Assembly: GCF_042432805.1 (NCBI RefSeq)
Contig: NZ_JBHLWO010000002.1
Coordinates: 62,001-126,000 of the forward strand
Origin: Olivibacter oleidegradans
GTDB lineage: Bacteria > Bacteroidota > Bacteroidia > Sphingobacteriales > Sphingobacteriaceae
Reading direction: 5' to 3'
Length of the DNA stretch: 64,000 nucleotides
The notes beneath the pieces are model-generated. The model did not search any database, was not told the DNA's origin, and worked only from the letters and a program-made list of their open reading frames with translations. Positions 8,594 through 18,073 of the stretch are shown here, one piece after another. Within the stretch, counting starts at the first letter, position 1. Each line of letters begins with the position of its first letter. Position numbers and translations under genes: made by a program.

Positions 8594-11500
8594 ATGTATA
8601 AAATAAATGCTGTAATATGGCATAAAGGACAGACCTATGCCAAATTTAAACCTATATTGATCATGAAGTTATCACTTATCTTGATCTTAATTGGTCTATT
8701 GGAAGCAAAGGCAACGGCCTTTGCTCAAAAGCTAACGCTGCATAAGAAAAATGTTTCACTTCAAGAGGTTTTCGACGAAATACGTAAACAGTCGGGCTAT
8801 AATGTACTATATACAGCAAGCGTTTTGAAGAATACAACGCCAGTGAATATCGATTTGGAAAACGTATCGGTGACCCATGCAATAGACGCTTGTTTGGCCA
8901 ATCAGGGCCTGAGCTATAAAATTGTCGAGAAGAATATTGTTATCTCTAAAAAGAATTGGGCTGTTGTCGCCCAGGAAGAGGTAACTTTGACCGGAAAAGT
9001 CACCGACAATAACGGGAAGGCGCTCGCCGGTGTTTCTATAAGCATAAAAGGGCTTAATAAAAGAGGAACTCAAACAGATGAACAGGGTTTTTTTACTTTA
9101 AAAACGCCTCCGAACACGACGTTGGTAGTTACCTATATTGGATTTCAACGCCAAGAATTAAAGCTTGTAAGCGGGCAAACTACCGTGAATGTCCAACTCG
9201 AAGCTGAAGATGCGGCATTGGATGAAGTTGTTGTAGTAGGGTATGGTACGCAACGAAAAAGCGATTTAACCGGATCGGTTTCCTCGGTTTCCGCCGAGAA
9301 AATAGCGGCTTTTCCCGTAGCAGGTACAGCTCAAGCACTCCAAGGGCGATCGCCCGGTGTGGCTGTATCCAGCGTCAATGGAGAGCCTGGTAAAGCGCCA
9401 CGCGTGCGAATTAGAGGGGGGACTTCGATCAATGCCAGTAGTGATCCTCTTTACGTAGTGGATGGTTTTGCCGGAGGAACGCCGCCCCCTCCCGAAGATG
9501 TAGAATCTGTCGAAGTACTAAAGGATGCATCAGCAACTGCTATCTATGGATCTAGAGGGGCTAATGGTGTTATAATGGTAACGACCAAAAAGGGAAAGGT
9601 TGGGCGTCCTATTATCGACTTTAATAATTCTTACTCCATTCAAAAGATCGGTAAACGACTCGACCTTTTGAATGGACAGGAATTTGCCGAATACATTAAT
9701 GACGTTTACAGAAACAGTGGTAACTCAAATGTTCCATATTCAGACCCTTCGTCATATGGTGAAGGTACGGACTGGCAAGACCTGATTTTTAGAACCGGAG
9801 GATTGATCAATAATCAATTATCGGTTTCAGGAGGAAGCGAAAATATCCGTTATTATACCTCACTTAGTCATTACGGGCAAAAAGGTACAGTGATCAATTC
9901 TGACTTTAGAAGGCTTTCGGGAACTTCTAATTTAGACATAAAGGTATCTGATCGGGTTCGTTTAGGCACTAAACTTTTTTTTATTAGAAATGACCTTGAC
10001 GGTGTGCGAACACAGGAAACAAGTAGTGGAACATCCGGAGCAGGTGTAATTTCAGGCGCGTTACGCTTTGATCCACTGCAAGGAGTATACGATGCAAATG
10101 GAAAATATACGTTGAAACAAGTGGGCGACCCTCATGACAATCCGGTAGCAGTTGCACGCGAAAGAAAGAATGAGCAAATAAACGATTTGTTTCAGGGAAA
10201 TGCCTATGGAGAACTTGAGTTATTACAGGGATTAAAGTTTCGAAGCACGCTGGGGGTCCAGATCAGTAATCAACGGAATGGGAGCTATGTGACGCAAAAT
10301 TTGGTAGAGGGACGTAACTATGGTGGTTCTGGAAGTATTATAGGCCGCAAGAACACAAATGTAATCAACGAAAACTTCTTAACCTATACCAAGAGCTTCC
10401 AAGATGTCCATAACCTTGAGGCAATGGGCGGTTATTCATATCAATCTTCCAGAAATGAAATGTGGGAATCACGCAATCGGAATTTTGTGTCTGACAATTT
10501 CTCATTTTGGAATTTAGGAGCGGGTTCGAACTACCAGAATGCGGCTTCAGAGCTAATAGACTGGGTGATGTCCTCTTTTTACGGAAGGATAAATTATAAC
10601 TTCAAAGGTAAATATTTGCTGACAGTTACGGGCCGGTACGACGGCTCATCTCGATTTGGTGACAATAACAAATGGGCATTTTTCCCTTCCGGTGCCTTGG
10701 CATGGAATATCAGCCAAGAACCGTTTATGCAATCGGTGAAGGCAATTTCAAATCTTAAAATTCGAACCAGCTATGGAGAAACCGGAAACACCGAAATAGG
10801 CTCTTATATGTCATTGGCCCGATTTTCTCCAACGCTTGCGACTATTAATGGAACACCAATTAAGGCGGTGCGGCCAACCAATGTCGCGAATCCTAATCTT
10901 ACATGGGAAACTACCAAGCAAACAGATGCAGGTTTAGATATTGGTTTTCTGAATGGTCGGATCAATCTCTCTGTAGATTACTATTATAAGAAAACGGTTG
11001 ATCTGCTTTACGAAGTACCCCTGCCGATATATTCCGGTTATACGGTTTCTCTGCAGAATATTGGAAGTGTAGAGAATAAAGGTTGGGAATTCGCGCTCAA
11101 TACAACCAATGTTAAGGGCGAAAACTTCACTTGGACAAGTGATTTTAACATCACTTTTAATCGCAATAAGATTCTTCAATTACCTGGAGGAGATATTCGC
11201 TATAATACGATCCCAGGTCATATGTTGTCAACTGAATCCCAAATTCTTCGTGTGGGCGAGGTAGTGGGCGCTTTCTATGGATGGCAATTTGATGGATTGT
11301 ATCAAGAAGGCGATGATTTTTCTGCGGCTCCTAATAAAAAGCCAGGAGATGTCAAGTACCGCGATATCTATGGACGTGATGCTAATAATAACTTAACCGA
11401 AGGTCCGAATGGTGTTATTAATGCGGATGATCGTACCATTATTGGTAATCCCCATCCGGATTTCATCTACGGTTTTAATAACGATCTGCGTTACAAAAAC

Positions 11501-11944
11501 TTTGACCTAAATATCTTTTTTCAAGGAAGCCAGGGTAATGATATGTTAAACATCACTCGAATGGAACTCGATTGGATGGCCGGAAAGGGAAATGCTACCA
11601 AAGATGCATTGAATAGATGGACGCCTACCAATACAAATACAGACATTCCTCGGGCAAGTGCTTCGAATAATCCAGAGGTCTCATCGCGATGGGTTGAAGA
11701 TGGCTCATACTTGCGGTTAAAAAATGTAGCCTTGGGTTATAACTTTCCGAAGTTTATGCTAGGTAAGCTACAGGTGAGTAAACTAAGGATCTATGCTAGT
11801 GCACAAAATATATTGACGGTCACAAACTATAAAGGTTATGATCCGGAAGTAAGCTTTCAGGACTCAAACCGAAATGTCGGACTTGACTATATGGGATATC
11901 CAAATGTCAAATCCGTTACCTTGGGGATAAATGTTGGATTTTAA
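8594..11944 (+). CDS. SusC-family TonB-dependent outer-membrane transporter with STN signalling domain
   Basis: A 1116-residue protein. The signal region ends near …ATAFAQ. The STN secretin/TonB short domain follows (about 48-105; VSLQEVFDEIRKQSGYNVLY), then a carboxypeptidase-D regulatory-like domain (about 130-210), a TonB-box-like stretch (ALDEVVVVGYGTQ), the plug (SRGANGVIMVTTKKG near 320-335) and a long barrel. It imports oligosaccharides handed over by SusD, and the STN domain reports ligand to FecR. It forms one unit with the SusD gene starting 20 bases downstream. An internal ATG at 8663 would also give a signal peptide, but the longer start is usual for this family. The ligand is not evident; the GH88 gene suggests a uronic-acid-containing glycan. 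Confidence 0.95.
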   Translation: MYKINAVIWHKGQTYAKFKPILIMKLSLILILIGLLEAKATAFAQKLTLHKKNVSLQEVFDEIRKQSGYNVLYTASVLKNTTPVNIDLENVSVTHAIDACLANQGLSYKIVEKNIVISKKNWAVVAQEEVTLTGKVTDNNGKALAGVSISIKGLNKRGTQTDEQGFFTLKTPPNTTLVVTYIGFQRQELKLVSGQTTVNVQLEAEDAALDEVVVVGYGTQRKSDLTGSVSSVSAEKIAAFPVAGTAQALQGRSPGVAVSSVNGEPGKAPRVRIRGGTSINASSDPLYVVDGFAGGTPPPPEDVESVEVLKDASATAIYGSRGANGVIMVTTKKGKVGRPIIDFNNSYSIQKIGKRLDLLNGQEFAEYINDVYRNSGNSNVPYSDPSSYGEGTDWQDLIFRTGGLINNQLSVSGGSENIRYYTSLSHYGQKGTVINSDFRRLSGTSNLDIKVSDRVRLGTKLFFIRNDLDGVRTQETSSGTSGAGVISGALRFDPLQGVYDANGKYTLKQVGDPHDNPVAVARERKNEQINDLFQGNAYGELELLQGLKFRSTLGVQISNQRNGSYVTQNLVEGRNYGGSGSIIGRKNTNVINENFLTYTKSFQDVHNLEAMGGYSYQSSRNEMWESRNRNFVSDNFSFWNLGAGSNYQNAASELIDWVMSSFYGRINYNFKGKYLLTVTGRYDGSSRFGDNNKWAFFPSGALAWNISQEPFMQSVKAISNLKIRTSYGETGNTEIGSYMSLARFSPTLATINGTPIKAVRPTNVANPNLTWETTKQTDAGLDIGFLNGRINLSVDYYYKKTVDLLYEVPLPIYSGYTVSLQNIGSVENKGWEFALNTTNVKGENFTWTSDFNITFNRNKILQLPGGDIRYNTIPGHMLSTESQILRVGEVVGAFYGWQFDGLYQEGDDFSAAPNKKPGDVKYRDIYGRDANNNLTEGPNGVINADDRTIIGNPHPDFIYGFNNDLRYKNFDLNIFFQGSQGNDMLNITRMELDWMAGKGNATKDALNRWTPTNTNTDIPRASASNNPEVSSRWVEDGSYLRLKNVALGYNFPKFMLGKLQVSKLRIYASAQNILTVTNYKGYDPEVSFQDSNRNVGLDYMGYPNVKSVTLGINVGF

Positions 11945-11963
11945 GTTAATGGAGAAACAGACA

Positions 11964-13469
11964 ATGAAAGAGTTTTCGAAATATATTTTTTTGTTCGTAT
12001 TGTTTATTGCTTCCGCTTGCACTAAGTTGGAAGAAGAACCGGTAAGCATTTTAGTTCCAGGGCAATATTTTAACACCGAAGCGGATGCAGAAGCAGCTGT
12101 GATGGGATCTTATGCCTTGCTGAGTAGCGATAATTTCTATGGTAGACGGTTAACCATGGTGTTACAGCTACTGGGAGATGATATTGACATTGCGGATATC
12201 GGAACACAATCCAGTCGCATACAGCTGAATGGTTTTACGCACGATGCCAGCAACCAAGATATACTTGCGGTCTGGCGCTTGGCTTATTTGGGTATAGGAG
12301 CCGCTAATGCCGCAATCGACGGCATCCCGAATGTTCCGATGGATGAAGGAAAGAAAAATGCACTTATCGCCGAAGCGCGCATGGTGCGAGCCCTAAATTA
12401 TTATCATTTAGTGCAATTGTTTGGTGATATTCCTTATATAGGGCAATTTGTTACAGATCCGAATACGATTAAAGATATTAATAAAACTCCTGCCAGTGAA
12501 GTATATCAGCATATTATAGACGATTGCGAATTTGGTATAAGTTATTTACCCGATGCCTTTCCGGGTAACATTAAGTCAAGAGCTACTAAAGGGGCTGCCC
12601 ATACGCTGTTATCTTCCGTGTATATGGTTTTGCAGCAATGGGACAAAGCAGCGGAGCACGCGGAAGCGGTTATTAATGATGCCGGTAAATACCATTATGG
12701 TTTGGTAAATGACTATCAAGATTTATGGAAAGCCGATCTTGGTCATCAATTGGAGCATGTCTGGGTCGTGGATTTTATGGGGGGGATCACTGGAGAAAAT
12801 GGTACAAATCAGGATTATACAGCTCCTATGACCGGGGTTCGCGACGCGGATATGCTGGGTTGGAGCGTCTTAGTTCCATCTCCAGGTATGTATGGAAGTT
12901 TTGATAATAATGACTACAGGAAAGAAGTGAGCTATTTAACAGAAACACCTATAAAAGGAGTGATGACCCCTTATCAACAATGGCGATGGCCACGCATACA
13001 TACGGCTAAATGGTGCTTATATCCAGGAGCTAATGCCAATGCAGAGGGGGCCGACTCAGATATAAAACATGTGATTTTCCGTTATGCCGAAATTCTCTTA
13101 ATGGCTGCAGAGTCACTCAACGAGAGTAACGGTGGACCCACCGCAAAGGCTTATGAATATTTGAATGCGGTTAGACAACGCGCCCGTAACACACCTAACG
13201 GGGTAAGAACCTTCCCAACGGATATCCCGGTTGGGTTAAATCAAGCAGCATTTAGGGACGCAGTAAGAGAGGAGAGAAGAGTAGAGCTAGCCTTTGAATG
13301 GAAGCGCTGGTACGACTTGAAGCGTTGGGATATCGTTGTGGAGGCCTTTACAAAAGAAGGCGCTTATGAAAAAAGAGAAAACATAAAACCATCTCATAAA
13401 CTATTGCCTATTCCACAGGAAGAGATTGGTAGAAATGCAAATCTCTTACCACAAAATGAAGGTTATTAA
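11964..13469 (+). CDS. SusD/RagB-family surface glycan-binding lipoprotein
   Basis: Starting at the ATG at 11964 (GGAG about ten bases upstream), the protein has 501 residues with a lipoprotein signal peptide ending in IASAC, so Cys would be lipidated and the protein tethered at the outer membrane. The N-terminal SusD-like region has tetratricopeptide helices (NYYHLVQLFGDIPYIG). The C-terminal RagB region ends with the characteristic RREERRVELAFEWKRWYDLKRW-type and LLPIPQEEI segments. An in-frame ATG at 11949 is an alternative start. It is the partner of the SusC just upstream and binds the glycan for import. Confidence 0.95.
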   Translation: MKEFSKYIFLFVLFIASACTKLEEEPVSILVPGQYFNTEADAEAAVMGSYALLSSDNFYGRRLTMVLQLLGDDIDIADIGTQSSRIQLNGFTHDASNQDILAVWRLAYLGIGAANAAIDGIPNVPMDEGKKNALIAEARMVRALNYYHLVQLFGDIPYIGQFVTDPNTIKDINKTPASEVYQHIIDDCEFGISYLPDAFPGNIKSRATKGAAHTLLSSVYMVLQQWDKAAEHAEAVINDAGKYHYGLVNDYQDLWKADLGHQLEHVWVVDFMGGITGENGTNQDYTAPMTGVRDADMLGWSVLVPSPGMYGSFDNNDYRKEVSYLTETPIKGVMTPYQQWRWPRIHTAKWCLYPGANANAEGADSDIKHVIFRYAEILLMAAESLNESNGGPTAKAYEYLNAVRQRARNTPNGVRTFPTDIPVGLNQAAFRDAVREERRVELAFEWKRWYDLKRWDIVVEAFTKEGAYEKRENIKPSHKLLPIPQEEIGRNANLLPQNEGY

Positions 13470-13487
13470 TATAAGACGAAAGCGAAA

Positions 13488-14699
13488 ATGAAAAATCGTT
13501 TAAATGGATATATGCTGTTGTTTTGCGTGACGGTTTCGGTAAGCGTCGCGAAGGCACAATACACTCTTAAAAAAGACTTTATCGAAAAGAATCTAAATGA
13601 AGCGATAAAGCAAATAGACTATTTAGGTTCTAACACTCCAGGCGAAAAACTTCCACGAACTTATGAAGCAGGGAAATCAATATCATCCGGTACGGGATGG
13701 TGGACCTCGGGATTTTATCCAGGTACACTTTTGTATTTATATGAGTACAGCGGTAACGAGGAACTCCTGGATAGAGCAAAACAGAAGTTGAAATTACTGG
13801 AAAAGGAAAAAAACAACACGACTACCCATGATTTAGGCTTTATGCTCTATTGCAGTTTTGGTAATATTTTACGCCTTACCGGGGATAGTAGTGCTTACAA
13901 GGACGTTCTTTTGACCGGAGCCAATTCGTTAATTAGCCGCTTCAATCCTGTTACTAAAACAATCCGTTCGTGGGAGGGGTGGACTTATCCGGTAATCATC
14001 GATAATATGATGAACCTCGAATTTCTGACGCAAGCCAGTAAAATTAGCGGTGAGAAAAAATATCAAGATATTGCCATTACCCATGCCAATACCACGATGA
14101 AAAATCATTATCGTAACGATATGAGTTGTTATCATGTAGTAGATTACAATCCGCAAACAGGCGACATCGTGGCAAAAAAAACAGCGCAAGGTGCCTTTGA
14201 TGAATCAGCATGGGCACGTGGGCAAGCTTGGGGTTTGTATGGTTATACAATGATGTATCGGGAAACCAAACGGAAGGAATACTTGCAATTTGCGGAGAAA
14301 ATCGCAACATATATCCTAAATCATCCAAATATGCCGGATGATGGCGTACCTTTTTGGGATTTTAATGCGCCTGATTTGCCGGCAAGCAGCCCATATGCCA
14401 GTCAATATAAGCAGTATCGTGATGCTTCTGCCGCAGCTATTATCGCTTCAGCCTTACTGGAGCTGAGCACTTATGTCAAGAATACCAAGGCGAAGGAGTA
14501 TGTAAATGCAGCTGAGAAGATGCTCGTCAGTCTTTCATCGGATTCCTATAAAGCTCCTATTGGAAGCAACGGCGGTTTTATTTTGATGCACAGTGTCGGC
14601 TCTATACCTCATAAGAGTGAGATCGATGTGCCCTTAACCTACGCAGATTACTATTATGTAGAGGCCTTGCTTAGATACCGAAATTTGTTAAGGAATTAA
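13488..14699 (+). CDS. Glycoside hydrolase family 88 unsaturated uronyl (glucuronyl) hydrolase
   Basis: A 403-residue exported enzyme with a signal peptide (…VAKAQ, residues 1-24) and an alpha6/alpha6 barrel. The two aspartates typical of GH88 can be placed at Asp115 (THDLGF) and Asp172 (IIDNMMNLE). GTGWWTSGFYPG and DESAWARGQAWGLYGY are family signatures. These enzymes hydrate the 4,5-double bond of the terminal unsaturated uronic acid left by polysaccharide lyases, then release it. The gene lies 18 bases after susD, so the locus degrades a lyase product such as a glycosaminoglycan, ulvan, xanthan or gellan fragment. No lyase is in the window, so the glycan remains open. Confidence 0.9.
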   Translation: MKNRLNGYMLLFCVTVSVSVAKAQYTLKKDFIEKNLNEAIKQIDYLGSNTPGEKLPRTYEAGKSISSGTGWWTSGFYPGTLLYLYEYSGNEELLDRAKQKLKLLEKEKNNTTTHDLGFMLYCSFGNILRLTGDSSAYKDVLLTGANSLISRFNPVTKTIRSWEGWTYPVIIDNMMNLEFLTQASKISGEKKYQDIAITHANTTMKNHYRNDMSCYHVVDYNPQTGDIVAKKTAQGAFDESAWARGQAWGLYGYTMMYRETKRKEYLQFAEKIATYILNHPNMPDDGVPFWDFNAPDLPASSPYASQYKQYRDASAAAIIASALLELSTYVKNTKAKEYVNAAEKMLVSLSSDSYKAPIGSNGGFILMHSVGSIPHKSEIDVPLTYADYYYVEALLRYRNLLRN

Positions 14700-14703
14700 G
14701 ACG

Positions 14704-14727
14704 AAGGGGAGGAAAATCCCTCCCCTT
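14704..14727. terminator. Stem-loop terminator between convergent genes
   Basis: AAGGGGAGG (14704-14712) pairs with CCTCCCCTT (14719-14727) around a six-base loop, four bases after the GH88 stop and 18 bases before the alkB stop. T-tracts are short. Confidence 0.6.
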
Positions 14728-14745
14728 AGCTTGTTAACGCGAAAG

Positions 14746-15333
14746 TCATTTGTCTACAATTGCCCTAAAAGTTAGGTTAATCCTTGCTTCAACTAATTTT
14801 GGCACCTTGGGTAAGCTATGTTGCCAATGATCTTGTATGGTACCTTTCATGACCAGAAGACTTCCCGGCAATAAATGGATTTTAACACGTAGTTTTCGAT
14901 CTCGATAATGCCGGAACAGAAAAGGTCGCGATGCTCCAAAGCTTAAGGATGCAATGGTTGGATTCTTGCCCAATGACTTTTCGTTATCTCGATGCCAGCC
15001 CATGCTATCGGTTCCATTTCGATAATAATTAAGCAATACCGTGCTAAATTTAATATTCAAAAAGGTTTCCACCTTCTCTTTCACAAGTAATAGTTCAGGA
15101 AACCATTGCTGCGGTTTCATCGTTATGCCCGAATAACTATACGGTTTGTAGGTATCGCCGTAAAGAGCCGTCAGACGCGGTTGCAAGATCTCTTTACCCA
15201 TAATTTTAACAGGCTCCTGACGCCAAGTTGTTTTTTGTTTAAGTACATCAAATAGATGATGCTCTTCTGATCGCGTGAAGAAATTTTCATAGAAATAAAC
15301 TTCTCCATCCTTTGGCAATAAATTTCCATGCAT
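14746..15333 (-). CDS. alkB: AlkB-family 2-oxoglutarate/Fe(II)-dependent DNA dealkylase
   Basis: A 195-residue dioxygenase that removes methyl groups from 1-methyladenine and 3-methylcytosine in DNA by oxidation. The iron ligands are His114, Asp116 (GWHRDNE) and His172 (WQHSLP); Arg184 and Arg190 (RINLTFR) match the 2-oxoglutarate-binding pair of the family with the right spacing. The length is that of the AlkB2/ALKBH2-like type common in Bacteroidota. It begins ten bases after the stop of the ada-like gene on the same strand, so the two form an alkylation-damage operon. Confidence 0.9.
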   Translation of the reverse strand: MHGNLLPKDGEVYFYENFFTRSEEHHLFDVLKQKTTWRQEPVKIMGKEILQPRLTALYGDTYKPYSYSGITMKPQQWFPELLLVKEKVETFLNIKFSTVLLNYYRNGTDSMGWHRDNEKSLGKNPTIASLSFGASRPFLFRHYRDRKLRVKIHLLPGSLLVMKGTIQDHWQHSLPKVPKLVEARINLTFRAIVDK

Positions 15334-15343
15334 AGTCTATGGT

Positions 15344-16201
15344 TTATTTCTCTACCTGAAGTTCCGCCCGAACAGCTTCCCAGCCAATAATCGCTTGCTT
15401 TCTCGAACTCCCCCAATGATAATTGCCTGTGTCTCCGGTTGATTTAATTACACGATGACAAGGTATCAACAAGGCTACCGGATTCGCCCCAACGGCACTT
15501 CCTACTGCTCGTGAAGCTAGCTTGTTGCCAGTTCGTTCAGCCAATTGGGCATAAGTAGTAAGCGTGCCTGTGGGAACTTGCAAAAGTGTTTCCCAAACTT
15601 TAATCTGGAATGGGGTGCCTTTTAAATGTAATTTAATCTCTTTTATTTTGCTCCAATCTTGATCAAAAATAAAGAGTGCATGCTGCTGGAAATTGTCAAC
15701 CAGCTGCTGATAGCGTGCATTTGGAAAGGTAGATCTCAAGGTATCAAATCCGATACCCCTTCCTTCATCTGCAAATGCCATATAACAGATTCCTTTATGC
15801 GTAGAAGCCACGATGATATTACCAAATGGACTCTCGGCAAAACTATAATTGATCGTTAGCGAAGCACCACCATTTTTATACTCGCCAGGTGTCATCCCTT
15901 CGATGTTTATAAAAAGATCATGTAATCGGCCAGTACCTGAAAGTCCGCTTTCGTATGCAGTGTCGAATAGCGTCGAGCAATTTTCCTTAAGCATATTTTT
16001 GGCATGCTCAATCGTAAGATATTGTATGAATTTTTTAGGCGAAACTCCTGCCCAATCCTGAAACATTCGCTGAAAATGGAATGGACTCAAGTGGACATGT
16101 TCGGCGATTTGTTCCAAACTCGGTTGGCTTTTGAAGTGTTCCTTGATAAATGCAATGGATGCTGCGATCCTATTAAAATCTATTTGCTGTTGCGTTTCCA
16201 T
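15344..16201 (-). CDS. ada: Ada-like AraC regulator fused to O6-methylguanine-DNA methyltransferase
   Basis: With the ATG at 16201 (METQQQID) the protein has 285 residues. An AraC-type HTH domain (about 1-105; LEQIAEHVHLSPFHFQRMF) is fused to a DNA methyltransferase domain (about 115-285) with the active-site motif IPCHRVI (Cys about 248), which takes the alkyl group from O6-alkylguanine. The N-terminal zinc/phosphotriester domain of E. coli Ada, which senses damage, is absent. An extension to 16279 is open but would run through the promoter. The alkB-like gene follows ten bases downstream. Confidence 0.9.
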   Translation of the reverse strand: METQQQIDFNRIAASIAFIKEHFKSQPSLEQIAEHVHLSPFHFQRMFQDWAGVSPKKFIQYLTIEHAKNMLKENCSTLFDTAYESGLSGTGRLHDLFINIEGMTPGEYKNGGASLTINYSFAESPFGNIIVASTHKGICYMAFADEGRGIGFDTLRSTFPNARYQQLVDNFQQHALFIFDQDWSKIKEIKLHLKGTPFQIKVWETLLQVPTGTLTTYAQLAERTGNKLASRAVGSAVGANPVALLIPCHRVIKSTGDTGNYHWGSSRKQAIIGWEAVRAELQVEK

Positions 16202-16218
16202 AAACAATCTATTTTCTT

Positions 16219-16249
16219 CAAAAGTAGTCAAAGCCAACCGGTGACGAAA
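16219..16249 (-). promoter_or_regulatory. Promoter of the ada-alkB operon
   Basis: On the minus strand TTTC (16249-16246) and TActTTTG (16226-16219) are 19 bases apart, one mismatch from the Bacteroidota consensus. The -7 box lies 17 bases upstream of the ATG at 16201, which supports that start over the one at 16279. Confidence 0.6.
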
Positions 16250-16330
16250 CCCGAATCTTGCGCGTTTAATAAAATTCAAAAGTAGAAATTCAAGACTAGA
16301 AAATCAGAAAATTCAGCGCATAATGCGATG

Positions 16331-17191
16331 TTATTTATCAAGGTGTTGCTTGAAGAATAAAATATTTCGGTTCAACACGTCCTGCATGGGGGTTGGTTGA
16401 ATAGTTTCATACCAAGGGTGTTTTCGTCCAAAAACATGATCGGATGAAACGGTTACCATAACCGCTCTGCCATTGGCTTCTTTTAAGTTGTATGCATGAT
16501 TTAAAGGTACGTTTATATCTTCGGTACCATGACAAATCATCCAGGGGATATTGATAGAGGAGGCAGCTTTTATAATATCCAATCGTGTGCCATTATTTAA
16601 ATAATCCTCATACAATTGGTAATTTAGTGGCATTTTTTGTCTTGTACGACCATTTACATAATAAGCAACACCCGTTTGTTTCCAATCGCTTATTTTTTCT
16701 TTTGGCCAATCGCCCCAGGGTGTTTTACAGAAGGCAATTGCCGACCAGGTTACGAGTGCTTTGATCCGAGCGTCTTCTGCCGCCTTGATCACACTGATGC
16801 CACCGCCCATACTATGGCCGATTAAGCCGATGCTTTTTTTGTCGATGCAACGTCCATATGGATTGCAGTTATTTTGGACCCAATCTATTACCTGTTCAAG
16901 ATCATGCAATTGCTTGGTGTAGTTGTTTTCACTAAAAGCAGTTAAATCAACAAAATTCTCCGGTTGATCCGGCGAGGTGCCATTGTGAGAAAAATTAAAC
17001 TTTATAAAGGTAAAGCCGGAAGCAAGGAATTGTTCAGCGATCAGATCGAAGTTGCCCCAGTCTTTGAAGCCGTTGAAACCATGTGCATATATAATGGCGG
17101 GTTGATAAGGCCTTGATTCGTTGAAAAAAATATCAAGAACAATAGGCCTATTATTACTACCTCTGATCATTATATTTTTCACTTTTGCCAT
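16331..17191 (-). CDS. Alpha/beta hydrolase (dienelactone hydrolase/acyl-peptidase-like)
   Basis: From the ATG at 17191, preceded by a purine-rich AAAGGGGGG, the protein has 286 residues. The open frame extends to a TTG at 17275 but without plausible sequence. The alpha/beta-hydrolase core shows IIYAHGFNGFKDW (oxyanion strand), the nucleophile elbow GLIGHSMGGG (Ser), and a late Asp/His pair (GTEDINVPLNH … SSDHVFGRKH). No signal peptide is seen, so it acts in the cytoplasm. The substrate is unknown; it is transcribed alone. Confidence 0.75.
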   Translation of the reverse strand: MAKVKNIMIRGSNNRPIVLDIFFNESRPYQPAIIYAHGFNGFKDWGNFDLIAEQFLASGFTFIKFNFSHNGTSPDQPENFVDLTAFSENNYTKQLHDLEQVIDWVQNNCNPYGRCIDKKSIGLIGHSMGGGISVIKAAEDARIKALVTWSAIAFCKTPWGDWPKEKISDWKQTGVAYYVNGRTRQKMPLNYQLYEDYLNNGTRLDIIKAASSINIPWMICHGTEDINVPLNHAYNLKEANGRAVMVTVSSDHVFGRKHPWYETIQPTPMQDVLNRNILFFKQHLDK

Positions 17192-17350
17192 GAGCCCCCC
17201 TTTTAATCCTATAAAGTTACGAAAATTGTGATTAAAGCGGGTAGGCGTTGAGGTGTGGTGAATAAAGTTAGGCAAGAGAATTAGGTCGCTTTACGCCTAA
17301 TTACCTTAGAAATCCCTGAAATCAGTTAGTTATTAACCATATCCTTTCTC

Positions 17351-17358
17351 TACTTTTG
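17351..17358 (+). promoter_or_regulatory. -7 promoter element of the three-gene exported-protein operon
   Basis: TActTTTG, a perfect Bacteroidota -7 box, ends 21 bases before the ATG at 17380. Only a weak -33 match (TTAG, 17326-17329) is present. It also shows that the TTG at 17356 cannot be the translation start. Confidence 0.55.
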
Positions 17359-17379
17359 TTCTGCATAGTAAAAAGAGAA

Positions 17380-18063
17380 ATGACCTTAAAAAATCGATGC
17401 CTATATGTGCTGCTTTTTTTTAGCACAATTAGTTTGAGTGCTTGTTTTGAAGTGATTGAAGAGATCAACGTTCATAAAAATGGTTCGGGAAATATGACGG
17501 TCACATTAAATTTGAGTCAAAGCAAGACAAAGCTTTCGTCTGTGATGCTATTGGATAGCATAAACGGTTATAAAGTTCCGGATAAGGTTCAAATCCAACG
17601 AAATCTAAACGAAGCCGTTGCGATACTGAAAAAAACGCCGGGAATAAGTAGTGTTAAGCATCGGGTAGATTTTGAGAATTTTATTGCCTTTGTCAGTTTT
17701 TCTTTTGAAAAAGTAGATAATCTGAATCATCTCAGTAAAATCATTTATGAGAAATTAAAGATAAAACCCACTGGAAAGTCTTTATACAATTTCGATACGA
17801 GAACACAATTGTTTTCCCGCAACTATACTTATGCACAGGAGGCCAAAAGTGCTTATATGAAGCTTAAAGAAGCTGATAAGCAGGTGTTTAAGAATGCTTT
17901 ATATACCTGTATTTATCGTTTTGATAGCGTTGTTAAGCAATCAACCAACAAACAAGCAAAACTATCAGGTACAAAGAAAGCGGTTATGCTTCACACTTCT
18001 ATATTGGACTTGATCAACGGCAGGGCCAATATTACCAATCAAATACAATTAGTTAATAATTGA
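17380..18063 (+). CDS. Lipoprotein of unknown function
   Basis: A 227-residue protein with a lipoprotein signal peptide (LSAC lipobox, Cys at about residue 22). The mature part is predicted mixed alpha/beta with no motif I recognise. It begins FEVIEEINVHKNGSGNMTVTLNLS, a repeated beta pattern, and later has charged helices. It is the first of three genes with 10 and 19 base spacers, all exported or membrane-anchored, so they probably act together in the envelope. Confidence 0.7.
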   Translation: MTLKNRCLYVLLFFSTISLSACFEVIEEINVHKNGSGNMTVTLNLSQSKTKLSSVMLLDSINGYKVPDKVQIQRNLNEAVAILKKTPGISSVKHRVDFENFIAFVSFSFEKVDNLNHLSKIIYEKLKIKPTGKSLYNFDTRTQLFSRNYTYAQEAKSAYMKLKEADKQVFKNALYTCIYRFDSVVKQSTNKQAKLSGTKKAVMLHTSILDLINGRANITNQIQLVNN

Positions 18064-18073
18064 GAACAAAAAT

